Shown here: positions 25,230 through 34,390 of the stretch, one piece after another | Numbering within the stretch: position 1 is the stretch's first letter | How the letters are laid out: every line of letters starts with the position of its first letter | Assembly (NCBI GenBank): GCA_016715905.1 | Contig: JADJXI010000005.1 | Coordinates: 372,001 to 436,000, forward strand | Source of the DNA: Sphingobacteriaceae bacterium | Lineage (GTDB): Bacteria; Bacteroidota; Bacteroidia; B-17B0; Aurantibacillaceae | Direction: 5' to 3' | DNA length: 64,000 bases | Made by a program: the position numbers and the translations under genes | Notes under the pieces: generated by a model | Seen by the model: the letters and a program-made list of their open reading frames with translations, nothing else | Databases searched by the model: none | Told to the model about the DNA's origin: nothing

Positions 25230-27944
25230 ATGAGATTTATTCTTCTAATATTCTTTTTGTTGTTTTTTTATACCGGACATGCTCAGTTTAAAGATACTGT
25301 AGGTAGAAATAAGCCCTTAGATACTTTAATGAAAAAGAAACCAAAGAAAGAAGTTAAAGAAGATAATTTTGCCTTAAGAAAACGCGAGCATGTGTTTTTT
25401 GTATCTAATCGACTATGCGACGATAATAAATTTGATATTTTTAAGGTGACACCTACGGATAAAGAACCGCCGGTAATAATTGTTCGCGGTAAATTTAGAG
25501 TTGAAGGTAATCCAAATATCAAAAAAGCCCGTATTATGATTTATAATGCCTCAAATGAACATTTAGTGGGCACTTTTAATACAAATGAATATACCGGAAA
25601 TTACTTATTGGTTTTGGCGCCAAGTGTAAAATATATATTTAAAGTGGATATGAACAACTATCCGACTTTGAGTGAAGATGTTGAAGTTCCTTTAAAAATA
25701 GATTATGAGGTTTGTTATCAAGAACTAAATGTAAAAGTAAATGCTAAAAACAAAGCGAGTATTTCTGTGCATAGTTATTTTACCGATGAAAATGAGAAAG
25801 TATTTTACATGAAAGCCATGGTAGATACCAATCGCCACTTTTCAAACATGTACCAATTTTCAACACTGAATAATAAAGAGAAATTGCCGGCCGAAGAAAT
25901 TCATTCTACGGTTGATGAGCTGGTTAAAAAGCAAATTGATATTGAAAGAAAAAAGCCCGAAGATGCATTTCGTTTTTTTAAGTTAGGCAAATATAATGAG
26001 GCATTACAAATCTATTCTCTTTTATTGAGAAATGATCCGGCCGATCCTTTTGTGAATTATTATTACGGTATTTGTAATTATAAATTAGGTACTAGTAAAA
26101 CAAAAGCGGTAAGCTGTTTACAATTGGCAGCAGATTGCAAAGATGTTCCTTATAATGTTTTTTTGTATTTGGGATTAGCGAGCCATCAATCTTATCTATT
26201 TACTACAGCAATTCAAGCGTTTGAAAATTACAAGAAAAAAGCATCGCCTATTGAAATGAAAACGAACAACATTAATTTGTTAATCAAAAATTGTCAAAGT
26301 GGAGCAACACTTATTGACGAAAAAGTAAGTATTGAAGTTTTAAAACGAAGCGATATTAAAGAAAAGGAATATTTGAGTGCATACAATCCTGAAAACGTAA
26401 GTTCAGTACAGTATAAAACCGATTTTTTCAAATCTCAGATTGATAAGAAAAAATTGGCTAAACAACTGATAACAAATTTTCATAAGCGCGAATATATACA
26501 TGTGAGTTATGGCCCACTGGAAAAAAACGGCTTGGATTTATTCGTGAATACGCCACTTCCTAATGGAAATTTATCGGGTGCAAAAACACTGGGTCCAATA
26601 ATAAATACTGTAGAGGATGAAAATTACCCTTATTTAAGTCGGAACGGATTAACGCTTTATTTCTCTTCAAAAGGACATAATAGTATGGGTGGATATGATA
26701 TTTTTAAATGTACGCGCCCGGATACTTTATCCGAATGGTCAAGTCCCATTAATTTGGGATATCCTATCAATTCTACTTACGATGATATTATGTATGTGCC
26801 CGATTCAACCGAACAATTTGCAGGCATGTGTACCAACCGTAAAAATGGTGAATTTGAATACATGCATTTAAAACTACCGAATAAAGAAAATACGTATTCA
26901 GTAGTAAAAGGGCAATTTGTAACCAACGATTCATTAGGGTTTCGAGATGCATTTATTTCTGTTTTCGATATCAACACCGGAGAACTGGCCGGAATTTATA
27001 AAACTAATCATGAAACCGGTTTTTATTTAATGATTTTGGTTTCCGGCAGAAAGTATGAACTTATGTTAGAGTATGAAGGATTGCCTGAATTTAGAACTGA
27101 ATTTAATATTCCGGATAAAAAAGCTGAGTTTGAATTGAAGCAAATTATTCGATTAGTTCGAAAAGACAATAAAGATGATTTTAAAGTAAAAAATTATTTT
27201 ACTGAATTTGAAGCTGAGCGGGCAGTTTTTGAGAAGTCTGTTGGAGTACCTGTAGTTAATACCGAAAAAGTGGAAAAGAAAGCCGGTACAAAGCGAACTC
27301 CCGAACAAATGAAATTAGATCAGGAAGATTTAAGTAAAGCGAAAACATTTTTTGATCAAGCCAATTTTAAAGAAGCCGCTCTTCTTTTTGAAAAAGTAGA
27401 ATCCAGAGTAGATTTAGATCCCTTGAGTAATTATTACTACGGTGTGAGTTTATATAATTCCCATCAGGATAAAACATATTGTATTCCGATTTTATCGGGA
27501 TTGCAGAGGGAAAAAAATATTCCGGAAGATTATATGTTGTTTCTGGCTAGGGCCAATTATTATAGTTACCGATTTAAAACAGCCATTGGATGTTATCAGC
27601 ATTATTTAAATAATAATTCAATTGCTGAAGAATTGAAAAATGTTTTATTGCAGGAAATTGAGTATTGCCGAAACAGTATAGTGTTGGTCAATAATCCGCA
27701 AGTACTGGAGGTGTTTGAACGTAAACATGTGGATGTGCATGACTTTCATCGTTCATTATTGCATATTGAATCTGGTTCCAGGGTTTTAGTTTTAACAGAT
27801 GATTTATCATCAAGTATAGATAAAAAGAAAAAGTTTAAATCCATGTTCTATATTTCGCCTGATAAAAATGTTTTACTTTATTGTAGTTATGGTGAAGATG
27901 AAACAAACAGTAAAGATATTTACATGCGAAAAAAAATTATCTAA
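25230..27944 (+). CDS. PorE-like TPR/PD40 repeat envelope protein (frame broken at an A8 run)
   Basis: About 904 residues before the premature stop. After a signal peptide (FYTGHAQ), modules repeat: a short PD40-like strand set with a regulatory beta-sandwich (VRGKFRVEGNPNIKKARI), a TPR unit (FRFFKLGKYNEALQIYSLLL), a PD40 propeller segment (YPYLSRNGLTLYFSSKGH), a second beta-sandwich (VVKGQFVTNDSLGFRDAFI), a second TPR and the start of a further PD40. This resembles type IX secretion PorE-type proteins but has no OmpA domain. The start is 25230; the reading frame runs on upstream through a non-coding structured region. The last eight residues follow an A8 run, and the real continuation is in another frame. 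Confidence 0.85.
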   Translation: MRFILLIFFLLFFYTGHAQFKDTVGRNKPLDTLMKKKPKKEVKEDNFALRKREHVFFVSNRLCDDNKFDIFKVTPTDKEPPVIIVRGKFRVEGNPNIKKARIMIYNASNEHLVGTFNTNEYTGNYLLVLAPSVKYIFKVDMNNYPTLSEDVEVPLKIDYEVCYQELNVKVNAKNKASISVHSYFTDENEKVFYMKAMVDTNRHFSNMYQFSTLNNKEKLPAEEIHSTVDELVKKQIDIERKKPEDAFRFFKLGKYNEALQIYSLLLRNDPADPFVNYYYGICNYKLGTSKTKAVSCLQLAADCKDVPYNVFLYLGLASHQSYLFTTAIQAFENYKKKASPIEMKTNNINLLIKNCQSGATLIDEKVSIEVLKRSDIKEKEYLSAYNPENVSSVQYKTDFFKSQIDKKKLAKQLITNFHKREYIHVSYGPLEKNGLDLFVNTPLPNGNLSGAKTLGPIINTVEDENYPYLSRNGLTLYFSSKGHNSMGGYDIFKCTRPDTLSEWSSPINLGYPINSTYDDIMYVPDSTEQFAGMCTNRKNGEFEYMHLKLPNKENTYSVVKGQFVTNDSLGFRDAFISVFDINTGELAGIYKTNHETGFYLMILVSGRKYELMLEYEGLPEFRTEFNIPDKKAEFELKQIIRLVRKDNKDDFKVKNYFTEFEAERAVFEKSVGVPVVNTEKVEKKAGTKRTPEQMKLDQEDLSKAKTFFDQANFKEAALLFEKVESRVDLDPLSNYYYGVSLYNSHQDKTYCIPILSGLQREKNIPEDYMLFLARANYYSYRFKTAIGCYQHYLNNNSIAEELKNVLLQEIEYCRNSIVLVNNPQVLEVFERKHVDVHDFHRSLLHIESGSRVLVLTDDLSSSIDKKKKFKSMFYISPDKNVLLYCSYGEDETNSKDIYMRKKII

Positions 27945-28185
27945 TGGTAGATGGAGTCCCGAGCCTGAAAAAATTGCAGCAATAGCAACAGATGCGGACG
28001 AAGAGTTTCCTTCCTTATCAACCGATGGACAAACGCTATACTTTTCTTCTAAAGGATTAGGTGGAATGGGTGGCTATGATATTTATAAAAGCGTTTGGGA
28101 TGATAATTTACAAGTTTGGGGAAAACCTGTTAATATGGGATCTCCGGTGAATTCGCCCTATGATGATTTGTTTTATCTGGAATAG
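27868..28185 (+). pseudogene. C-terminal continuation of the PorE-like protein in another frame
   Basis: From about 27937 this frame encodes LSNGRWSPEPEKIAA and then FPSLSTDGQTLYFSSKGLGG, MGGYDIYK and SPVNSPYDDLFYLE, the same PD40 repeat found in the preceding protein. Removing one A from the A8 run at 27929-27936 joins the two into one protein of about 984 residues. The residues before 27937 in this frame are an artefact. Treat it as the end of the upstream gene. Confidence 0.85.
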
Positions 28186-28188
28186 AAA

Positions 28189-28587
28189 TTAAAAAAGGAA
28201 GAAAAAATACACTGCTACCCAAACGGAATCAACATTTTCATAATAACCAATTGTTTCATTTTTTTCTGTTGTAACAAGTCCGTTTTTAATTATTCCAATC
28301 GGTTTTTTTTCTTTATTTATTACTTCTCCTTTATCATTAATTGACCCGATAAATTCCTTTTTTTCGTTTTCGATACTGTTACCTGATTTGATATAACCTA
28401 TAATAATTGAGGAAGCATTGGTAACCATACCGTCTGATTTGATCGCGCCTATTTTTTTCCCTGACTCATCTAATACTGTTCCGTCACTTTTTATCTCAGC
28501 TATAATCGCCAAATCGGCGCCCATTAAGGCTTGAGATTTTAAAACACTGCAAATGCAGATTCCAATTAATAAAATTAAATATTTCAT
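28189..28587 (-). CDS. Secreted repeat protein, probable five-fold beta-flower type
   Basis: 132 residues with a signal peptide (SVLKSQA) and a tandem repeat of about 18-20 residues of the form IGxIxxxGxVxN: AEIKSDGTVLDESGKKIGAI, KSDGMVTNASSIIIGYI, SINDKGEVINKEKKPIGII and so on. Similar repeats occur in proteins named five-fold beta-flower in Bacteroidota; the role is unknown. It is a close convergent neighbour of the PorE-like gene (3 bases apart) and lies just after the C25 protease gene on the same strand, with a hairpin between them. Confidence 0.7.
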   Translation of the reverse strand: MKYLILLIGICICSVLKSQALMGADLAIIAEIKSDGTVLDESGKKIGAIKSDGMVTNASSIIIGYIKSGNSIENEKKEFIGSINDKGEVINKEKKPIGIIKNGLVTTEKNETIGYYENVDSVWVAVYFFFLF

Positions 28588-28610
28588 AATAATAAATTTT
28601 TAAACAATAA

Positions 28611-28639
28611 GAATAACCAACACACGAATGTGGTTATTC
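28611..28639 (-). terminator. Hairpin between C25 protease and repeat protein genes
   Basis: GAATAACCA and TGGTTATTC make a perfect nine-base stem with an 11-base loop, 17 bases after the protease stop. The T-run on the minus strand is weak, so it may reduce rather than stop read-through. Confidence 0.5.
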
Positions 28640-28655
28640 CGGATGCTGAAAGCCT

Positions 28656-30746
28656 TTAGTATTCGCTTTTAATTAACTTTTGGGAATAAAATAATTCACC
28701 ATTTATTTTTTTGAGCTTTAATAAATAAACACCCGTTTGTAATTGATTTGCGTTTAATTTATATTTAATTTCAGTTGAATTATTAGGCAATGATTTTTCT
28801 ATTATTATTTTTCCTTGCAAATCGTATATTTCTACATTTACCGGCTCTGCAATATTTTTCTTAATGTGAATGGTTATTTCATTTGAAAATAATGTTTCAG
28901 CATAGATTTCCGATTCAATATTTTTGCTTTTTGAAATGCCGGATAACTGACAAACAGGCAACACGGATATAAATGGAACTTTATTAAATTCTGTTATGGT
29001 TACTTGTAAATTGTTGGATGGAGTAAATGTTTGTGTTAAAGTGATAGCCTGATTTCCTCCTGTAGCTTGCGCACCTCCTAATAATATGTTGTTTTGTGAA
29101 ATGCTGATATATTTACCTTCGCCTAAGTTGGTAAAAACATTTACTGAGTTTGAACCCGGTGTAATACAATTATCGTGCGTGGCTGCAATGTTTGAAAATG
29201 ATCGATTGCGAATCATGCAAGATGGGTCGCCAAACATGAGCCAAGTCTCCATTACTTCTTCTCCCTGTGCGGTGGGATACATATCCAACATATGCATTTG
29301 TCCGTTATAAAATAAACCTCCGGTAGTATATTTTTTATTTAAGTTATATTGATTGGAAAGGATGTCGCCAATTTCATCTTGGGTATCCATGGGTTCTGCC
29401 CAGGCCATTAATATGGTTGAACCACATGTGTTGATAGCTCCCGTTGGTCCGTTTTGATTTCTGGCTCTCATAAATGCTTCGCAAAAACAAGTGCCATTAT
29501 GAAATGTACCATTATTGCAGGCAACTTGTAATGAGAAAGGATACTTACCGTTATTGGTTGAAGTATTGACGTTTGAAATATTGTAATTACTGGTTGCACA
29601 ACCGTTTTGCGAACCGTGACCGCAATACATAAATAATGAGACCCCTGAATTTACAGTAGAGGAAACAGCACTTGCGCTTGGATTTCCGGGTGCATCGTTT
29701 CCGGCGTGTGTGCTATCATAAAATTCATGGAAAAAGGAATATCCGTCGGTTACCAGTTTATTTCCAATTTTTCGCAAATGTACCCAGTCGGCCTCATTCT
29801 CATCGCCAATGCCATAACCTTCATTTGAGCCAATGCCCAAAGCCTGAGTTAACCATTCGCCTCCTGTAGGGTTTTTTTCATATTCTAATGTTCGCTCAAC
29901 CATAGTAGCAACATCACTATTTGTGCTGGCCGAAAATCGTCCCATCATTAATTCAGGGTAATGATCATTGCCGTTTAGTAATGCGTAATAAGTATCGCTC
30001 CATTTGGTTTCGGATCCGGCCGGACCTGCATTATAAGCGTTTATTTGCTGATGGTCGCCAACTAATAAAACATACAATAAATTAGGGTTCGCGTTATAAT
30101 AATTTTGGATATACGTTTTTACAGCCGGGCCTGTAGTACCGGTTAAAGCTGTAGTAACCATATTTGTTTTAATGCCTTTTTGATTTTTCCAATCTACAAA
30201 GGGTTGCATTTCATTTGAAAAAGTTGGATGTGCTATGATTAACATTTCGCCATACTCACTTAATTGCGTATAGGCCATTTTCTCGGCACTATTGGTATTC
30301 CAATTGATAAAGCGGCTACTGAATATTTCTTTTTCATCAATGGAATTTGCCGATTTGGTATGAAGTGCGATTTTTTTTCCTTTAGCGTTAAGATAGCTGA
30401 TTTTAAAAACCAGTTTAGAATAAATAACCGCTTCTCCGGTATATGAATTTACTTTAACCGGAAATACACTCAATGAAATTCCATTTTGACCTCTTAGGTT
30501 ATACGCTTTATTAAATTCAATGGGCGTGTTTGGGTAGAATTTATTTTCAGTATAAATCTTTCCGAAAACGTAAGGTATTTGCGTTGGGTCAATGTTTCTT
30601 TTTAAACTGCCTTTACTTGGAGCAATTAGGAAATCGGAAAGGTTTTGTTCATCTGTGGATAGTATTTCAATTTTAGGAATACAATTTTCAGGCAATGCTA
30701 AGGATATAGATGATCGGAGCAACTGTGGAAACCCTTCATTCAGCAC
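28656..30746 (-). CDS. C25 (gingipain-type) cysteine protease with type IX sorting domain, main frame
   Basis: 696 residues in this frame. Catalytic pair: H377 in CGHGS and C410 in QVACNNG, as in gingipains. VLLVGDHQQI (about 226-235) and the MMGRFSAS segment are conserved family regions. The last 75 residues form a type A type IX secretion sorting domain (VEIYDLQGKIIIEKSLP, then LQTGVYLLKLKK). The protein would be exported across the outer membrane and fixed to the cell surface or released. The frame begins with a GTG that is not a plausible true start; the signal peptide is encoded upstream in another frame (30747-30936). Confidence 0.9.
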   Translation of the reverse strand: MLNEGFPQLLRSSISLALPENCIPKIEILSTDEQNLSDFLIAPSKGSLKRNIDPTQIPYVFGKIYTENKFYPNTPIEFNKAYNLRGQNGISLSVFPVKVNSYTGEAVIYSKLVFKISYLNAKGKKIALHTKSANSIDEKEIFSSRFINWNTNSAEKMAYTQLSEYGEMLIIAHPTFSNEMQPFVDWKNQKGIKTNMVTTALTGTTGPAVKTYIQNYYNANPNLLYVLLVGDHQQINAYNAGPAGSETKWSDTYYALLNGNDHYPELMMGRFSASTNSDVATMVERTLEYEKNPTGGEWLTQALGIGSNEGYGIGDENEADWVHLRKIGNKLVTDGYSFFHEFYDSTHAGNDAPGNPSASAVSSTVNSGVSLFMYCGHGSQNGCATSNYNISNVNTSTNNGKYPFSLQVACNNGTFHNGTCFCEAFMRARNQNGPTGAINTCGSTILMAWAEPMDTQDEIGDILSNQYNLNKKYTTGGLFYNGQMHMLDMYPTAQGEEVMETWLMFGDPSCMIRNRSFSNIAATHDNCITPGSNSVNVFTNLGEGKYISISQNNILLGGAQATGGNQAITLTQTFTPSNNLQVTITEFNKVPFISVLPVCQLSGISKSKNIESEIYAETLFSNEITIHIKKNIAEPVNVEIYDLQGKIIIEKSLPNNSTEIKYKLNANQLQTGVYLLKLKKINGELFYSQKLIKSEY

Positions 30747-30936
30747 CGGTACTGTATGGCCCGACTTTAATTGATAATAGTGTTTATTATTAATGGTAAC
30801 AGAATTTTTAATTATTTCATCCGAAGTATATTCAATCGTAACTGAATGATCATCTGACTGAAGAACTCTGAATCCGTCTTTTGCGTTTACAAAAAGAGAA
30901 TTAACGAGGAATACTAAACTAAAAATATTTTTTCAT
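30747..30936 (-). pseudogene. Out-of-frame signal peptide and propeptide start of the C25 protease
   Basis: The ATG at 30936 is followed by a six-base run (AAAAAA on the minus strand, 30933-30928) and then a stop. Dropping one A gives MKNIFSLVFLVNSLFVNAKD, a good signal peptide, then an open frame that runs into the protease at 30746. So the true gene is about 28656-30936 with a one-base slip at the A run. Confidence 0.75.
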
Positions 30937-31021
30937 GAATTTGTTGAGTTAAACTAATAAAGATAATAAATCAACCAACAAATAGCAAGCTTGCATTATA
31001 AATTTTATTTACAAGGGAATT

Positions 31022-31954
31022 CTATTGTACAAGAGGTTCTAAACCCATTTCAGTTCTTCTTTGGTTCAGTTTTTCAGGTTCAATTACCGGATAATAAACA
31101 TTTTTCCGGTTCGACAAATAAAATTGGGTAGAGTACACCTGTTTCTCTCCTCTTGTGATTTTAATTTTATCAATGTAATAACATAACGTTTTTTTATCCA
31201 TTTTACCCAAACTAGCTGCAGCTTTAAAAAGCTCGAGGTATTTTTCCCTTATTTCTATGGGAGAGTAACTGATAATGTAAAATGGAACTAAACTGGCATT
31301 ATCTCCACATAATTCTTTGTCGGTATACCCAAATTCAGCAAATATTTTTTCTATTCGCAGCGAGCTAACGGAGTCATTCAAATAAATTTTCTGAATATAT
31401 TTTTCGGCTAATTTCGGGTTTGACCAACAGTGATTTACACTGTCAATAAAATTGGCATTTTTAGATTTAAAATGTTCATCTATTTTCATTAAATGAGTAA
31501 TTAGCGTGTCGTTTAGTTTATTGTTTTTGGATATATATTCTGTTTTAACCGGATGGCCTTTTTCATAATAAATAAATTTAATAGGTTCACCTGTGCTGTT
31601 TAAGTATTTCCATTTTCCATAGTAATAATAGTGTATTTTTTCAGGCGTGTTTTTGATTTTGGCTCTACCGGCACTGTAAATATTTTTAGTTCCGGGATAA
31701 TAGTTGGTGGTTATTAATTTTTTACCTCTTTTTCTTTCTTTTCTTTCTAATTCACCATTCATATTGTAATAATACCAAGTGCCAATAGGATTTCCGTTTC
31801 TGTATTTTCCTTCAGATAATTTTTTACTTTTGCTTGCATCAGTATAAGTGATCCAGCGTCCTTTTTTTTCTTTTTTTCTAGTATACTGATTAATTTTTGT
31901 TGAGCAAGAGCTTAGTAAAGCCAATAAAAAAAATATTCGGTTGAAGCGAATCAT
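31022..31954 (-). CDS. Lipoprotein with MORN/YwqK-like repeats
   Basis: 310 residues with a lipoprotein signal (ALLSSCSTK, Cys near 17). The mature N-terminal half has MORN/YwqK-like repeats: LSEGKYRNGNPIGTWYYYN, then IYSAGRAK and YYYGKWKYLNSTGE. Such repeats form beta-strand ladders and occur in toxin/antitoxin and cell-surface proteins; the role here is unknown. The C-terminal half (about 150-310) is not recognised. It overlaps rsmG by four bases and ends the leftward glycosyltransferase-sigma-rsmG operon. Confidence 0.75.
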   Translation of the reverse strand: MIRFNRIFFLLALLSSCSTKINQYTRKKEKKGRWITYTDASKSKKLSEGKYRNGNPIGTWYYYNMNGELERKERKRGKKLITTNYYPGTKNIYSAGRAKIKNTPEKIHYYYYGKWKYLNSTGEPIKFIYYEKGHPVKTEYISKNNKLNDTLITHLMKIDEHFKSKNANFIDSVNHCWSNPKLAEKYIQKIYLNDSVSSLRIEKIFAEFGYTDKELCGDNASLVPFYIISYSPIEIREKYLELFKAAASLGKMDKKTLCYYIDKIKITRGEKQVYSTQFYLSNRKNVYYPVIEPEKLNQRRTEMGLEPLVQ

Positions 31955-32574
31955 GCCTTAAAATAAACTACTTTTTTCGATTCAAAAAATTCTTCTGAAA
32001 AATAATCTTTTAAATCATGCAATACGGCATGTTGCAACATAGGTCCAAATTCATCTTTTAAATCGCCACCTTTGAGATATAGAATGCCATTTTTAATTTC
32101 ATGATTGTTTTCCGCTAAAAATTTGTGCTTTACCCATTTGTGAAATACAGGAAACTCTGTAACGGCGCGGCTTACAACAAAGTGAAATTTTTCTTTCACT
32201 TCTTCCGCCCGTTGTTGCCGGGCTATCACATTTTTTAGTTTTAGGGCTGTGGCCACCTCTTGTACTACTTTAATTTTTTTACCGATACTGTCAACCAACA
32301 GAAAAGTGCTATCCGGGAATAGTATCGCTAATGGAATGCCGGGAAATCCTCCTCCTGTACCAACGTCTAATATTTTAGTGCCGGACTTAAATTGTATAAT
32401 TTTTGCAATACCGAGCGAATGTAATAGATGTCGCTCTTCAAAATGCTCCATATCTTTTCTGGAAATAACATTTATTTTGCTATTCCAATCTTCATATAAA
32501 GCTTGTAATTTTTCAAATTGTGTAATTTGAGTCGGACTTAATTCAGGAAAATATTTCAGGACTAATGAAATCAA
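31951..32574 (-). CDS. rsmG: 16S rRNA (guanine(527)-N(7))-methyltransferase
   Basis: 207 residues, the normal length for RsmG/GidB. Motifs: KINVISRKD, HLLHSLGIAKI, the SAM-binding loop ILDVGTGGGFPGIPLAI at about 67-83, and VVSRAVTEFPVFHKW. It methylates G527 of 16S rRNA in the decoding region using SAM; loss of it gives low-level streptomycin resistance in other bacteria. It is translationally coupled on both sides by ATGA-type four-base overlaps, to the sigma factor upstream and the lipoprotein downstream. Confidence 0.95.
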   Translation of the reverse strand: MISLVLKYFPELSPTQITQFEKLQALYEDWNSKINVISRKDMEHFEERHLLHSLGIAKIIQFKSGTKILDVGTGGGFPGIPLAILFPDSTFLLVDSIGKKIKVVQEVATALKLKNVIARQQRAEEVKEKFHFVVSRAVTEFPVFHKWVKHKFLAENNHEIKNGILYLKGGDLKDEFGPMLQHAVLHDLKDYFSEEFFESKKVVYFKA

Positions 32575-33194
32575 TACTTTTCCTTACTATTTTTTAAGGC
32601 ACTGTATAATAAATCTCTGGCCCTGAATAATTGAGCTTTAATAGTACCGATGGGCAAGTTCAATCGCTGAGAGATTTCTTCATGGCTTAATTCATGAAAA
32701 TAAAATAACTCAATCATTTCTTTATACTTCGGTTTTAATCCATCTACTAAAACCCGAATTAATTCTATTTTTTGTTTTTTGATAAAATGTTCTTCCGGAT
32801 CTAATGTTTCGGTTCTGATGTTAGCTGAATGTTCTTTGCTTTCAGAATTTTCCGTTTTATTATCAATCGAAACAGCATTCATTTGCTTCTTTTTGCGTAA
32901 AAAGTCAATGGCATTGTTACTGGCAATTTTAAACAGCCAGGTACTAAATGCGTAATTAGGACTGTATTGTTCTAATTTTTTGAATGCGCGTCCGAATGCC
33001 TCAATAGTTAAATCATCGGCATCATCTTTATTATTACACATTTTAAGCATTGTGAAGTAAACACTTTCCTTATATCTGTGCATTAATTCTGCAAAAGCTT
33101 TTTGGTCTCCATTATCCAATGCAAGACGAACCAACTTATAGTCATAAACGGCTTTGGTGGTGAGTTTATGTTCGTTATTTTCTAGTTCGTCCAT
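32571..33194 (-). CDS. RNA polymerase sigma factor, sigma-70 ECF-like
   Basis: 207 residues with region 2 at about 30-105 (DDADDLTIEAFGRAFKKL, YAFSTWLFKIASNNAIDFLRK) and region 4 at about 145-200 (KYKEMIELFYFHELSHEEI, LNLPIGTIKAQLFRARD). No anti-sigma gene is adjacent, so control is not obvious. It overlaps the glycosyltransferase gene by 13 bases and rsmG by four, in an operon that links surface sugar transfer, transcription and ribosome modification. Target promoters cannot be deduced here. Confidence 0.92.
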   Translation of the reverse strand: MDELENNEHKLTTKAVYDYKLVRLALDNGDQKAFAELMHRYKESVYFTMLKMCNNKDDADDLTIEAFGRAFKKLEQYSPNYAFSTWLFKIASNNAIDFLRKKKQMNAVSIDNKTENSESKEHSANIRTETLDPEEHFIKKQKIELIRVLVDGLKPKYKEMIELFYFHELSHEEISQRLNLPIGTIKAQLFRARDLLYSALKNSKEKY

Positions 33195-34318
33195 TTGCCC
33201 GGTTTATAGAATAGTTTACGAAGATGAAAAGCTGGATATAATATTAAAAGTACGGGTTCAAAGAAAACACTTCCCCACAAAAGGTCCGATTCATTTAATT
33301 TTTTTGTGGCTTTGTTTAACATAATCCAATGGATGATTACTTTTAAAGTTAATAAAATAGGAGCTATTAAAATAGTGTTAATCGACAAACAAAGGCCAAG
33401 CAACGATAAATAAAAATAATATTGTGTGAAATAGGAGAAAGCTATCCGCGATTTTGAACTTGATTTGTAGAGTGGAGCAGTACTTAAATGTCTTGCTTTT
33501 TGTATAGTCCAATCTCTGTAATTTTTTTTCGGTTTTGAATAGGTGATGGCCTCTTTATCAACACATACCTGAGTGTTAAGACCACTGGCTACATTATTTA
33601 TAAATAAATCATCATCTCCGGATTGAATATGATAATGATTGGAGAAACCCTTTGATCGAAAAAATAAATCTTTGGTGTAAGCTAAATTGCGACCAACGCC
33701 CATATACGGTTTATGTTTTATGGCTGCAGATAAATATTGAACGGCAATCATAAAAGCATCAAATCGAATAAGCTTATTTAATAATCCGGTATGTTTTTCG
33801 TAGGCCCCGTACCCTAAAACAATTTCTTTCTTTTCGGTAAAGCAACTTGCCATTTCTTTGAGCCAATTTTCGCTGGCCGGATAACAATCGGCATCGGTTA
33901 GGAGTAAGTTTTCGTATTTAGCCCCTTTAATTCCTACAAGAAGAGCAAATTTTTTACCGTGCTTATAATAATCATCTTCTTTAATAGTGACCTTTTTAAG
34001 ATTGTCAAAAATTCTCGAAAATTCCACAATTACATTTTCGGTATTATCAAAACTGCAATCATTCACCACAATTACCTCATATTCGGGGTAATTTTGCGAA
34101 CATATTTTTGGTAAAAATTCGGTGAGATTATCATCTTCATTTTTTGCACAAATGATAATGGAAACAGGAGGTAAATGATTTTCTGCGTTTTTCTTTTTAT
34201 AAAACACCAAGGGTAAAATATTTACGCAATACCCGATTATTAACAAAAGAATGCCTGCAGCGGCAAACAGACATAATATTTCCGGCAGCCCTAATTCATT
34301 AAATTGAGGGAAAATCAT
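33182..34318 (-). CDS. Membrane-anchored glycosyltransferase family 2 protein
   Basis: 378 residues: one N-terminal helix (about 15-40), a GT-A domain (about 50-270) and two or three C-terminal helices (about 290-360). GT2 motifs: VSIIICAKNEDDNL, VVNDCSFDNTENV, LLTDADCYPASENW (metal-binding DAD), SGDDDLFINN, and QKARHL in the position of QxxRW. It transfers a sugar from an activated donor, probably to a lipid or polymer at the inner membrane. Donor and acceptor are unknown. It is the first gene of the overlapping leftward operon, which is divergent from the HAD gene. Confidence 0.9.
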   Translation of the reverse strand: MIFPQFNELGLPEILCLFAAAGILLLIIGYCVNILPLVFYKKKNAENHLPPVSIIICAKNEDDNLTEFLPKICSQNYPEYEVIVVNDCSFDNTENVIVEFSRIFDNLKKVTIKEDDYYKHGKKFALLVGIKGAKYENLLLTDADCYPASENWLKEMASCFTEKKEIVLGYGAYEKHTGLLNKLIRFDAFMIAVQYLSAAIKHKPYMGVGRNLAYTKDLFFRSKGFSNHYHIQSGDDDLFINNVASGLNTQVCVDKEAITYSKPKKNYRDWTIQKARHLSTAPLYKSSSKSRIAFSYFTQYYFYLSLLGLCLSINTILIAPILLTLKVIIHWIMLNKATKKLNESDLLWGSVFFEPVLLILYPAFHLRKLFYKPGKWTN

Positions 34319-34390
34319 CCATGCAAAAGTACTCGGTATGCAGGAGGCAAATATGCCTATCTTTGTAACTATTAAACAAAATAATTAACA

